A stretch of 23,002 nt of DNA from Ancrocorticia sp039812645 (GTDB taxonomy: Bacteria > Actinomycetota > Actinomycetes > Actinomycetales > Actinomycetaceae), in contig JBDIAV010000048.1 in NCBI GenBank assembly GCA_039812645.1, positions 1-23,002 on the forward strand. Direction: 5' to 3'. Positions 14,679 through 21,950 of the stretch are shown one piece after another. Position 1 is the stretch's first letter; the number at the start of each line of letters is the position of its first letter. The position numbers and the translations under genes are program-made. The notes beneath the pieces were generated by a model. The model was not told where the DNA came from and did no database searches. It saw only the letters and a program-made list of their open reading frames with translations.

Positions 14679-17225
14679 GTGAAAACCATTGTTGAGGCAG
14701 CCGAGAGTCTCTGGATGGAGGGGCGTCGACTAAACGACATTGGCCACTTCACTGCGGCTGCCGCAACACTTGCGGAGGCGCGCCAGCTAGCTGCTGGCTC
14801 AATCACTCCAGAGGCGGCGAGAATCCTTATCAGGATTGATATCACGATGGCTCTTACAGATCTCGAACTCCACGGCTACCCAGTAGCCGTGGAGCGCCTA
14901 GAAAATGCAACACGAAGGGCGCGTGACCTGGCAGCTCCTGACTTGGTGAGCCTCACCCATATTCAGCACGGTGTCATTGATGCGAGATGCGGAATGTGGT
15001 CGGACGCTAGCGAACAATTACGGCAAGCGGAGCTATTGTTTGCCCATATTGGCCCCGTGGAACAGTGCTCGGCACTCATTACTCTGGGACTGGCTGATCT
15101 ATCGCTTAGTCGCGTGAATGACGCCCAGGCGAGTCTTGAACAGGCTCGCCTGCTCGCGAGCAAGTATGACCTGCCTGCACATTTGTTTAAAGCCACCCAT
15201 AACTTGGGATGTGCGGCATATGTTGCGGGTAACTTACCGGAAGCCCTGCGCCTCATGACTCTCGCTGATTCCATGCCGGTGGATGTTGCCCGAGAACGAG
15301 CAAAGATTGATCTTGGAGCCGTGCTACTCGAGGCTGGGTTGGTGGACCAAGCGCGCGAGGCTCTCTCTGCCGCCCTCGATAGCGCGCGCGAGAGTGGCCA
15401 ACGCTTGGACGAAGGGGAGATTCTCCATGACTTGGCGCGATGCGCACTGCTTGATGACCTTCCCGATCTTGCGCGAGATCTTGCCGGGCAGGCACGTGTG
15501 GTATGCGAATCTCTCGGGGCAGACGCGCGCAGCGCCGCCGTGGAGTTGCTCATTGCGCGTCTCGACGTACGAGAAGGGAGCAATCTTGACCATGCCTTGG
15601 AGATCGGTAGGAAATGGAGTCACGAAGTTGAGACCAGCGTCGATGTGATTGATGCGGTGCTTTTACGAGCGGAGGCGCGCCTCGCTCAGGGAAATTTAGA
15701 CGCCTGCGCTCAAGAATTGGAACGCGTCTCAGAAGCCGGAGTTGGTGTATCGACGAATGGCTTGGGTCTGCTCTCGAAAAGGCTGCACGAGTTGTATTTG
15801 CGGGCCCGACTTGCTGATGCGCAGCAGGACGACGACGCCTTTTCTCAAGCTGTTGTGGAATCGAGCCGTTTGTGCGTGAGAGCGCAGGGTCAGATGTCCA
15901 GCCTTGAGCTTCGCGCGGCCCTTGCGCAGCACGTTTCTCCGACGGCGGTACTGGACCTTGACCGCGCGTTGCGAACAAAAGGTGTGGAGCAGGCCTTTGC
16001 AACCGTTGAGCGCTGGCGGGCGGCATCACAGCGCAGCCTGGCGCCAAGTATGGGAGTAGACGCGAAACTCTCCCGACAGTTGGCGCGCCTGAGATGGCTG
16101 CGTTCCGGTGTGGCTCAAGAAACTGAGTTTGATCCAAGCGTTTATGCGGCAGAAATAGCGGATCTTGAACGAACTATCTCTCTTGCTACCTGGCAACGGG
16201 AAGGGATTGTCAGTGGGATTGAGCAACCGCTCAGCCTCGCGGAACTTCGTATGGTGTTGCCGGAGCGAACTGGATTTCTCGTTTTTTCTTCGACGAACGA
16301 GAGTTGTCACGCCATCGTTATTGGGCCGCAGGGTGAGAGCTTGGTGGAATTGGGAGCCCCGGCACCCCTTCGTGTGGCCATACAACGGCTACGCCGCGAC
16401 CTGAGGGGATCAGCATTTGCCCATGCACGGTTGGATTTGCGGCACCAGCTCAAGAGCGCCGTCGACGCTGCCGCGCAGCATGTCAGCGACTTGATCATCG
16501 CTCCGACGATTGCAGAGTTCGGTGATATCGAGGCGCTGGTTATTGCACCCAATGACCTTCTTCATGCCGTTCCCTGGGCGTTGCTCCCGCGATTACAAGG
16601 ACTCCCCATAACGGTGGCCCCTTCAGCGACTGTCTGGGCTCGCCTTAGTCGAAGCCCGTCCGTCATCGTGAGGGAAGTTGGATCGCTTGCCGGTCCACGC
16701 CTTGATTGCGGTGTCAGCGAAGCGACCGATGTTGCTTCGGCATGGAATGAGGTGGGAGTACGAGTGATCACCGAGAATGTGCCCTCGCGCGCCGCTGTAG
16801 TGGTCCGCACTCTCGCCGAGGCAGACATCGTTCACATTGCCGCCCACGGGCATCACGCTGAGGACAATCCACTTTTTTCGTCGCTGCTCATGGCTGACGG
16901 ACCTTTGTTTGCCCACGAACTGGTCAAAGGTGTGCAGGCGCGCCACGTGGTCCTCTCTGCCTGTGACGTTGGCCGCTCGAAGATTCGCACCGGTGGTGAG
17001 GCCCTCGGCCTGACCGCAGCTCTACTGGCACTTGGCGCGCAGACGGTCATTGCCGCCGTCGCCCCAATTCCGGATGAAATATCGGCGGCCGCGGCAGTGG
17101 CCTACCACCGCGCGCTCGTGCGGGGAAAAGATGCCGCGAGTGCGCTTGCAGAGGCAATTGCTGTAACGCCAGGCGCGGAAGCTCTCTGCTGTTTTGGAGG
17201 AAGCTTACGAGTCAGTTTTCCGTGA
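14679..17225 (+). CDS. TPR-CHAT caspase-like cysteine protease
   Basis: This is an 848-aa cytosolic protein. Residues of about 10-480 form helical TPR-like repeats (for example LITLGLADLSLSRVNDAQAS, HNLGCAAYVAGNLPEALRLM, GAVLLEAGLVDQAREALSAA). From about 530 to 848 is a CHAT domain (caspase clan), with predicted catalytic His723 in HIAAHGHH and Cys762 in VVLSACDVGRS, followed by GGEALGLTAALLALGAQTVI and the C-terminal FGGSLRV. Both catalytic residues are present, so it is probably active. The GTG start lies 2 bases after the previous TAG, so translation is probably coupled. In known TPR-CHAT proteins such as Csx29, the TPR part senses a trigger and the CHAT part cuts a partner; here the trigger and target are unknown. 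The S8 peptidase and the small protein upstream are the obvious candidate partners. Confidence 0.93.
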   Translation: MKTIVEAAESLWMEGRRLNDIGHFTAAAATLAEARQLAAGSITPEAARILIRIDITMALTDLELHGYPVAVERLENATRRARDLAAPDLVSLTHIQHGVIDARCGMWSDASEQLRQAELLFAHIGPVEQCSALITLGLADLSLSRVNDAQASLEQARLLASKYDLPAHLFKATHNLGCAAYVAGNLPEALRLMTLADSMPVDVARERAKIDLGAVLLEAGLVDQAREALSAALDSARESGQRLDEGEILHDLARCALLDDLPDLARDLAGQARVVCESLGADARSAAVELLIARLDVREGSNLDHALEIGRKWSHEVETSVDVIDAVLLRAEARLAQGNLDACAQELERVSEAGVGVSTNGLGLLSKRLHELYLRARLADAQQDDDAFSQAVVESSRLCVRAQGQMSSLELRAALAQHVSPTAVLDLDRALRTKGVEQAFATVERWRAASQRSLAPSMGVDAKLSRQLARLRWLRSGVAQETEFDPSVYAAEIADLERTISLATWQREGIVSGIEQPLSLAELRMVLPERTGFLVFSSTNESCHAIVIGPQGESLVELGAPAPLRVAIQRLRRDLRGSAFAHARLDLRHQLKSAVDAAAQHVSDLIIAPTIAEFGDIEALVIAPNDLLHAVPWALLPRLQGLPITVAPSATVWARLSRSPSVIVREVGSLAGPRLDCGVSEATDVASAWNEVGVRVITENVPSRAAVVVRTLAEADIVHIAAHGHHAEDNPLFSSLLMADGPLFAHELVKGVQARHVVLSACDVGRSKIRTGGEALGLTAALLALGAQTVIAAVAPIPDEISAAAAVAYHRALVRGKDAASALAEAIAVTPGAEALCCFGGSLRVSFP

Positions 17226-17292
17226 GGGTCGCCAAGTTCTAGTGGTGGGTGCAACCTGCAGCTAGAAACCGCCGGTTGTATGCCCGTGACAG

Positions 17293-17332
17293 CTCTCAAT
17301 CTAGCGGCTGTTCTCTCAACCTAGCGGCTGTT
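17293..17332. repeat. 20-bp tandem duplication downstream of the CHAT gene
   Basis: Two adjacent copies of CTCTCAAYCTAGCGGCTGTT (17293-17312 and 17313-17332) differ at one base. They lie in the 132-base gap between the CHAT stop and the convergent zinc-ribbon gene. No terminator hairpin with a T tract is obvious in this gap. Confidence 0.7.
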
Positions 17333-17357
17333 CGGTAGTTTTCCCGTGATCGTCAGA

Positions 17358-17576
17358 TCACTCGTGCCACTCGTGCGCATTCCCAAAGAACATGTGGACG
17401 TATCCACAATGGTTGCAGATGACTCCGTCCGCGGATTGGTTGAGCCAGTCAAGATCGAAGAATGCCATGCCGGGGGTTTGCAGCTGGATCTCGCGTTGGG
17501 CGAATCGGTCGTACCCACAGACATGGCAAATGAAAGGTCTACCGAGCACCTGGACAGTATTTCCAATGGTAGTCAT
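17358..17576 (-). CDS. Small zinc-ribbon protein
   Basis: This is a 72-aa protein with two CxxC knuckles, CHVC near residue 17 and CNHC near residue 54, around GMAFFDLDWLNQSADGV. That is the arrangement of small nucleic-acid-binding-type zinc-ribbon proteins. The ATG at 17574-17576 was chosen from family-like start MTTIGNTVQVLGRPF; the GGAGG upstream is unusually close (1 base), and the longer frame to 17645 starts with TTG. The role is unknown. It is convergent with the CHAT operon and probably not part of it. Confidence 0.75.
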   Translation of the reverse strand: MTTIGNTVQVLGRPFICHVCGYDRFAQREIQLQTPGMAFFDLDWLNQSADGVICNHCGYVHMFFGNAHEWHE

Positions 17577-17643
17577 GCCTCCATCGTTACATATCCAGTT
17601 GCAGCGTGTCGTGATGAGTTGTCCCCAGAGCGGACAAGAGAAC

Positions 17644-17693
17644 AAAAATCGGCGACGACGCTACCCTCCTAAGAGCAATCCGTCGTCGCCGAT
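17644..17693 (-). terminator. Intrinsic terminator after the DUF1541 lipoprotein gene
   Basis: ATCGGCGACGACG (17648-17660) and its perfect complement CGTCGTCGCCGAT (17681-17693) form a 13-bp stem. On the minus strand it is followed by TTTTT (17644-17648), 16 bases past the lipoprotein stop. Confidence 0.85.
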
Positions 17694-17709
17694 CTATGCC
17701 TGGTGCGGA

Positions 17710-18342
17710 CTAGGAAACCGGCTTGATCTCGCTTGCCACGACCCACTTGTGATTGGTCATCTTCATGCCGTCTGCCTCGTAATCGACGACGTACACTGTT
17801 TCGTCCGTCGAGAAATCGATCGAAGCTGTTGCCCCCTTCATGCCTGCCATGTGGTCGGCCAGAAGCGTTACCTCAGTTCCATCGGCGAGTCGTTCGTCGC
17901 CAGCGTTCTCAATTTCTTCCTGCACAACCCACTTGTGATCGGTGACCGGGTCACCACCGTCTGTAGGAGTGTAAGAAACGGCGTAAGTGAATGTGTCGTA
18001 GGCGCCGACAATCGTTGCTGTCGCTCCATCCATACCGTGCATATGATCGGCTGTGAGAACTACTTCGCTGCCCACCGGGTACTCCGGGTCAGCAGCTTCT
18101 GTCATTCCTTCGGGCACCGGGCCACCGTCCGCGGGATGGTCCATATGGTCGTGACCACTTCCGTGGGCACCGTCTTCCGACTGTGTTTCGTTCGACGACG
18201 GCGCCGCCGTTGCTTCCTGAGTTTGTTCCGCCGATTGGGTCTGCTCTGTTGATTCCGGCTGGCTGTTGGAAGAGCAACCGGCTAGCGCAATGGCTCCGCT
18301 GAATGCTGCGGCGGCAACTACGGTTCTCAATCTCTTCGTCAT
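17710..18342 (-). CDS. DUF1541 (YdhK-like) lipoprotein, probable copper-binding
   Basis: This is a 210-aa lipoprotein: MTKRLRTV, a hydrophobic stretch, lipobox LAGC, then a Ser/Gln/Glu-rich linker and a His/Met-rich stretch (GSGHDHMDHPADGG). Two DUF1541 repeats follow, each with the pattern V-LTADHMHGMDGATATI (second copy VTLLADHMAGMKGATASI) and ending DHKWVVQEEI/NHKWVVASEI. Proteins of this family (YdhK; CopL of Staphylococcus aureus as I recall it) are surface lipoproteins linked to copper resistance. The His/Met-rich segment and a CsoR-like palindrome in the upstream region support copper here. The ATG at 18340-18342 was chosen; the TTG at 18363 is less likely. No copper exporter is in the window. 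Confidence 0.88.
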   Translation of the reverse strand: MTKRLRTVVAAAAFSGAIALAGCSSNSQPESTEQTQSAEQTQEATAAPSSNETQSEDGAHGSGHDHMDHPADGGPVPEGMTEAADPEYPVGSEVVLTADHMHGMDGATATIVGAYDTFTYAVSYTPTDGGDPVTDHKWVVQEEIENAGDERLADGTEVTLLADHMAGMKGATASIDFSTDETVYVVDYEADGMKMTNHKWVVASEIKPVS

Positions 18343-18394
18343 GTCGTTATCTTCGCTCCTCAATCAGTCACATTGTGCGTCCATGCTTAACCCT

Positions 18395-18411
18395 ATACCC
18401 CAAGGGGGTAT
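18395..18411. promoter_or_regulatory. CsoR-like copper operator upstream of the DUF1541 lipoprotein
   Basis: ATACCCCAAGGGGGTAT has perfect 7-base arms (ATACCCC/GGGGTAT) around AAG. This G/C-tract palindrome matches the type of site bound by the copper sensor CsoR. It lies 53 bases upstream of the lipoprotein ATG. On the minus strand the right arm merges with TATAGG, a possible -10. Confidence 0.7.
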
Positions 18412-18462
18412 GCCCTCAAGCGACTGGCGGGTTAGTCCCGTTGTTGCGCGTACGTACCATTG

Positions 18463-18729
18463 TCAGTGATGGTCGGAATAGCCCTCATCGTCGCCGGTCA
18501 GAACGCGGAGGACGTCGTCGTCGGACCGAAGAATGTCCAGGTTGATCAACGGCTCAACGAACGTTTGCAACTCGTCGTATCCGAGGACAGACAGGTGGTG
18601 TCCAGCGATCGTTTCGCATGGCCATCGCTTGCCACCTTCGATGTATGGCGAGTCAAGATGTTGTTCCGCGACATCCCTCTGGAGGAGAAATCGTCGTCGA
18701 TCCTAGCTGTCACTCTTCGATTCTGTCAT
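18463..18729 (-). pseudogene. Probable pseudogene interrupted by an in-frame TAG
   Basis: Read on the minus strand, ATG at 18727-18729 opens MTESKSDS, then a TAG at 18703-18705, and the same frame continues open for 79 codons to a TGA at 18463-18465. The downstream frame reads as ordinary protein (for example IEGGKRWPCETIAGHHLSVL, then GYDELQTFVEPLINLDILRS) and has no start codon near its beginning. I do not recognise the family. It could be a small gene broken by a nonsense mutation, or the C-terminal scrap of a larger gene. It lies just downstream of the histidine kinase gene. Confidence 0.5.
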
Positions 18730-18791
18730 TTTCCAGTAGTAGGTGAGTATCAACCGAATAATAAACGGAATGGGGTGATGGGACCGGGGTG

Positions 18792-19982
18792 TCAGGGGCG
18801 CGCTTTACTTCCCGAGTGTGCTGAGGCGGTACCATTGGCAGCTTCGATGGGAAGGCGAGCGGAAACGACCCACACGCCATCTGCGGGTCCGGCGGTGAAC
18901 TCACCGCTTACCCCAAAAACACGTTCCGCCATGCGGTTCAGACCGGTGCCGGTGGAAGAGTCAACGCGCGGGCCAGCCAAGGATAGGGGGCTTCGGATCT
19001 CAAGAGTGATGGCGTCATGTGCCACCTTGAGAATGAAACGTACTTCTCCTGGCCCCGCGTACTTGATGATATTGGTGGCGGACTCTCGAACGACATGAGC
19101 CAGGATGATATCCACGCCGCGTGAAATCATTTCGTCGGATGGATTGCCGTCGAGGACTGTTGTATGGCCCGCGGCCTCGAATTCACTTCGAGCTTCCTCA
19201 ATGGCTTTTGCGAGATCTCCCAGAGGTACCTCAACCCCGGCTGGTGCCGCTTCGGCAAGCTTGATAACAAAACGGATATCGGTAAGTGCATTGCGGGCTG
19301 CAACCCGAATAGCTTCCTGGGACGTGGGGCGCATGACCTCGTCATCGAGGAGTTGTGCGTGTAACGAAATGATCGTTAGATGGTGGGCGATGCTGTCATG
19401 TAGCTCGTCGGCTATCCAACGCCGTTCAGCAAGGATTGCTTGGCGTTGCTGCTCGGCCTGTTCCACCAGTTTGTGTTTGAGTTGTTCTCCTCGTTTGTAC
19501 CACAAACGAAATGCCAGGCCGAGGCCTCCAAAAAATACCGCGAAAAAGAGCCCTTTTCCCACGGTCTCTGGTTGAACTTTAACGTACGAAACGGCAAGCG
19601 CGATGTAGATGAGGAGACCACCAGCATATGCGGTGAGCAGTGGTGCTGATGCTTGGCGTACGACAAGAAATGTGGATACTGCAGCCCCGACAAGTGTGCC
19701 GGTCACATGCCCTGCAAGGATTGAAGTGACAAGAACGCCGCTAAGTACGGTTGTGGCCAATACCGGGGACCACACATACAAAGCCAAAGATAAAGTAGTG
19801 AGAAGGCTGAAGACACGATCCATGTTGCCTTCGCCGGGAGTTCTGACTAGTCCGATGATATCGAACGAGGAGATGACCGCGACAAAGACTAAAACCGAAA
19901 CCCACTCGGCGCGGCTCAGCCGCTCAGTGCGACTGAACCACGCACTGCTCCAAGCTGTATCGTTAGTACCTCGTCTTGTCAT
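18792..19982 (-). CDS. NarL-type sensor histidine kinase (HisKA_3)
   Basis: This is a 396-aa membrane kinase. About five hydrophobic helices occupy residues 27-160 (for example VSVLVFVAVISSFDIIGLV, LLTAYAGGLLIYIALAVSYV). The HisKA_3 phosphoacceptor is His195 in ADELHDSIAHHLTIISLHAQ. A degenerate HATPase domain follows, with N box HVVRESATNIIKYA (about 290-303) and G box GTGLNRMAERV. There is no recognisable extracytoplasmic sensor domain; the membrane part itself probably senses. It is divergent from the response regulator at 20219 rather than in one operon with it. The ATG at 19980-19982 has no Shine-Dalgarno sequence; CATACT lies 6 bases upstream on the minus strand. The signal is unknown. 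Confidence 0.93.
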   Translation of the reverse strand: MTRRGTNDTAWSSAWFSRTERLSRAEWVSVLVFVAVISSFDIIGLVRTPGEGNMDRVFSLLTTLSLALYVWSPVLATTVLSGVLVTSILAGHVTGTLVGAAVSTFLVVRQASAPLLTAYAGGLLIYIALAVSYVKVQPETVGKGLFFAVFFGGLGLAFRLWYKRGEQLKHKLVEQAEQQRQAILAERRWIADELHDSIAHHLTIISLHAQLLDDEVMRPTSQEAIRVAARNALTDIRFVIKLAEAAPAGVEVPLGDLAKAIEEARSEFEAAGHTTVLDGNPSDEMISRGVDIILAHVVRESATNIIKYAGPGEVRFILKVAHDAITLEIRSPLSLAGPRVDSSTGTGLNRMAERVFGVSGEFTAGPADGVWVVSARLPIEAANGTASAHSGSKARP

Positions 19983-20218
19983 GAGCTAAGTATGGCCTAT
20001 TTTCCAGCCAGAACTAAGGTGTCATACCGAGGAAGTGCGCAAACCAGGTCCAGAAACCCATCTCGGATTCCCCCTTTCAATGGTCGTTTGGTTATCTGAT
20101 ACCTATCTTCTCGTCTTTTTCGCCTGCGCGCATCCGACTAAAGTAGGTTTTTTTATGTACTTAATGGTAAATCGACGTGGGACAAAAGCCAAGGTGATTG
20201 GCGCGCTACACTGGACTC
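19983..20218. promoter_or_regulatory. Divergent promoter region of the histidine kinase / response regulator pair
   Basis: This is a 236-base AT-rich region. It contains CCGACTAAAGTAGG (20134-20147), a near palindrome with core ACTAAAGT resembling sites of NarL/LiaR/DosR-type regulators, and -10-like hexamers placed exactly 6 bases before both start codons (19989-19994 minus, CATACT; 20207-20212 plus, TACACT). Confidence 0.45.
20207..20212 (+). promoter_or_regulatory. Candidate -10 element for a leaderless response-regulator mRNA
   Basis: TACACT, then GGACTC, then ATG at 20219. A start site 7 bases downstream would fall on the A of the ATG. No Shine-Dalgarno sequence is present. This is the same hexamer-to-start spacing as before the AraC-type gene and the kinase gene. 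Confidence 0.35.
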
Positions 20219-20881
20219 ATGACTGAGATCCGCGTGCTGATCACCGATGACGATCCTCTAGTGCGAGTAGCACTCTCACATTTTGTGTCCCGTGACCCTG
20301 AAGTCACCGTGGTGGGAGAAGCGGAGAATGGACAAGAAGCACTAGAAACAATCGAGCGTTTGCAGCCCAACGCTGTAATGATAGACGTGAGAATGCCCAA
20401 GATGAATGGGATTGAGGCAACTGAGCAAATCAAGTCTCGGTGGCCCGAGATATGCGTTCTAGCAGTGACAACGCTTGATACTAGCGATGCCGTGCTTCCG
20501 ATGTTAAGTGCCGGTGCGTCTGGATACATTCTTAAGGAATCCAGTGCTGATGAGATTCTCACCGCACTGAAACAAGCTTTTGAAGGGGTGAGTCCGCTTT
20601 CACCGCGCGTTGCTGCTCGATTGGTGGAGCATGTGCGTTCTGCCGGGCCGGTTGCGACATCGAGTGCCGTCAGCAAACTACCCGCCCTGAGTGAACGTGA
20701 GTCGGATGTTCTACGTAGCCTTGCGCTAGGAATGTCGAACGCGGAAATGGCAAAGGCTCTCGATGTGTCTGAAGGTACAGTCAAGATGCATCTCGGGAGC
20801 ATCATGTCGAAATGGAACGTGAGGGATCGTGTTCAGGTTCTCGTAGCGGCGGCTCGAGCGGGTCTGGTTGATTTCAACTAA
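20219..20881 (+). CDS. NarL/FixJ-family response regulator
   Basis: This is a 220-aa regulator. The receiver domain (about 1-120) has the acidic pocket LITDDDP, the phosphoacceptor Asp in MIDVRMPKMNG (about residue 55), the conserved T in VTTLD and K in LKESS. A LuxR-type helix-turn-helix follows (about 155-212: LSERESDVLRSLALGMSNAE, MAKALDVSEGTVKMHLGSIM). It is almost certainly the partner of the divergent histidine kinase. The ATG at 20219 was chosen over the TTG at 20198, which precedes the -10-like element. It is convergent with the cytidylyltransferase gene across a strong hairpin. Targets are unknown; an operator-like site upstream suggests autoregulation. Confidence 0.95.
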   Translation: MTEIRVLITDDDPLVRVALSHFVSRDPEVTVVGEAENGQEALETIERLQPNAVMIDVRMPKMNGIEATEQIKSRWPEICVLAVTTLDTSDAVLPMLSAGASGYILKESSADEILTALKQAFEGVSPLSPRVAARLVEHVRSAGPVATSSAVSKLPALSERESDVLRSLALGMSNAEMAKALDVSEGTVKMHLGSIMSKWNVRDRVQVLVAAARAGLVDFN

Positions 20882-20896
20882 CAGACGCATAAAACG

Positions 20897-20944
20897 GTGA
20901 TGGAGGGGTGGACACCATATCGGTGGTGTCCACCCCTCCATCAC
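20897..20944. terminator. Strong terminator between convergent genes
   Basis: A 20-bp perfect stem (20897-20916 with 20925-20944, GTGATGGAGGGGTGGACACC and complement) encloses an 8-base loop. On the minus strand it is followed by CGTTTTATG, so it best terminates the cytidylyltransferase gene; on the plus strand it would stop the response-regulator message without a clear T tract. Confidence 0.85.
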
Positions 20945-20974
20945 GTGCGATGTATATCGGGGATATGAGTGCCT

Positions 20975-21005
20975 ACTCCCACACGTCAGTAAGAAGTGTG
21001 GGAGT
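20975..21005 (-). terminator. Second hairpin downstream of the cytidylyltransferase gene
   Basis: ACTCCCACAC (20975-20984) pairs with GTGTGGGAGT (20996-21005), a 10-bp stem with an 11-base loop 6 bases after the stop. No T tract follows, so it may help termination or protect the transcript end. Confidence 0.45.
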
Positions 21006-21011
21006 TTACAG

Positions 21012-21455
21012 CTACGCAGATTCGGCCGTGGCGCCACTCGTAATGAACTGACGCAACATCGTTGAGGATGTTGAAGGGGTGTACGGCATGTAGATGACAC
21101 GTGCGCCAACTTCCGCCATCTCGGCTTCCAGGCGCTCGCCCTTGGGGGTTCCCAGCCAGTCATCTCCCTTGAATAGAACATCGAAGGGGTTGGCCTGCCA
21201 AGCAACCCTCTTGTCCTGAGAGAAATCAGCAACCACTTGATCAACGAAACGAAGACTTGCGACAATCTCCATCCGCTCTTGATGTGGGATAACCGGAGGA
21301 CGCCCCTTCATGGCGATCAGTGCTTCGTCAGTGGCAACTCCGACGATGAGGTAGTCGCATCGCTCGCGAGCGGCACGCAGAATGTTCAAATGGCCGACAT
21401 GGAGCATGTCGAATCCACCCGGCACGTAGCCGACTAGCTGGTCTCCCTGAGGCAA
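21012..21455 (-). CDS. Cytidylyltransferase-like nucleotidyltransferase (glycerol-3-phosphate cytidylyltransferase type)
   Basis: This is a 147-aa protein of the TagD/cytidylyltransferase-like family that activates small alcohols or phosphates as CDP or ADP derivatives. The nucleotide-binding HxGH motif appears as LHVGHLN near residue 19. It is followed by YLIVGVATDEALIAMKGRPP and PHQERMEIVASLRFVDQVVA; the later signature is STSSTMLRQ. The TTG at 21453-21455 was taken as start because GGGGAAGG lies 4-5 bases upstream and the product begins 10-15 residues before the HxGH motif, as in TagD; there is no in-frame ATG before the motif. The location beside a polysaccharide priming transferase suggests cell-wall or capsular glycerol-phosphate synthesis, but the exact substrate is not certain. 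Confidence 0.85.
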   Translation of the reverse strand: MPQGDQLVGYVPGGFDMLHVGHLNILRAARERCDYLIVGVATDEALIAMKGRPPVIPHQERMEIVASLRFVDQVVADFSQDKRVAWQANPFDVLFKGDDWLGTPKGERLEAEMAEVGARVIYMPYTPSTSSTMLRQFITSGATAESA

Positions 21456-21950
21456 GACCTTCCCCTTTCATCGACGGCCGGAGCTTCCGCCGGTGGGCGG
21501 TTTGCTCAATCGAGCCGGAATGCCTATGAACCTTTGCCGGATGACCCAGGATAGATCATCAACCTGTGACTGGCCCGGTCCAATTGTTTTATTGGATTAC
21601 ATATTTAGACTCTCGGCTAACCCTATTGGACTTTCATCCATGGGTCTACCATATCTTATCTCACAACACCCCACCGATTAGCTATGGTCGGAAGTAATGC
21701 GACAGAAAACCCTCAAGATTTAGAACTTTCGGTTTACATGAACAGCATAATACTACTATTTGACATGTCAAATAAATGACTTCACTGTGGCTAATTGAAC
21801 AGTCTGTAGTTGGCCAAAGATTGAGACAGTAACTAGCCATTCGTCTAATACAATGTCATAATATCAATTATTCCACTGATAACACGCGATTAGCTGGAGT
21901 ATATACAACGCGAGTTGCCACGGTAAGAGATTCACGCATAAGGGGGACCG
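21456..21950. other. 495-base AT-rich gene-free region before the surface-polymer genes
   Basis: This region has clearly lower GC than its surroundings and no credible coding frame. It holds a perfect 18-bp palindrome, TATTTGACATGTCAAATA (21757-21774), about 180 bases before the glycosylphosphotransferase start, and several A/T-rich stretches that could hold promoters (for example CATAATATC near 21857). The region probably carries the promoter and regulatory sites of the surface-polymer operon. No hairpin terminator or RNA gene was recognised. Confidence 0.5.
21757..21774. promoter_or_regulatory. Perfect 18-bp palindrome (operator candidate)
   Basis: TATTTGACATGTCAAATA is self-complementary over all 18 bases. 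It is the only such site in the AT-rich gap upstream of the glycosylphosphotransferase gene. A dimeric regulator site is likely; the protein is unknown. Confidence 0.5.

Noticed and set aside
18460..19098. 212-aa plus-strand frame across the kinase 3' end
   Set aside because: Its second half is antisense to the kinase gene and no domain is recognisable; the minus-strand frame in the first half looks more protein-like.
20035..20226. 63-aa plus-strand frame between the kinase and regulator genes
   Set aside because: It covers the probable promoter and operator of the response regulator, has no ribosome site and overlaps the regulator start out of frame.
21493..21681. 62-aa plus-strand frame in the AT-rich gap
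   Set aside because: No ribosome site, no recognisable domain and atypical composition; chance open frame is more likely.
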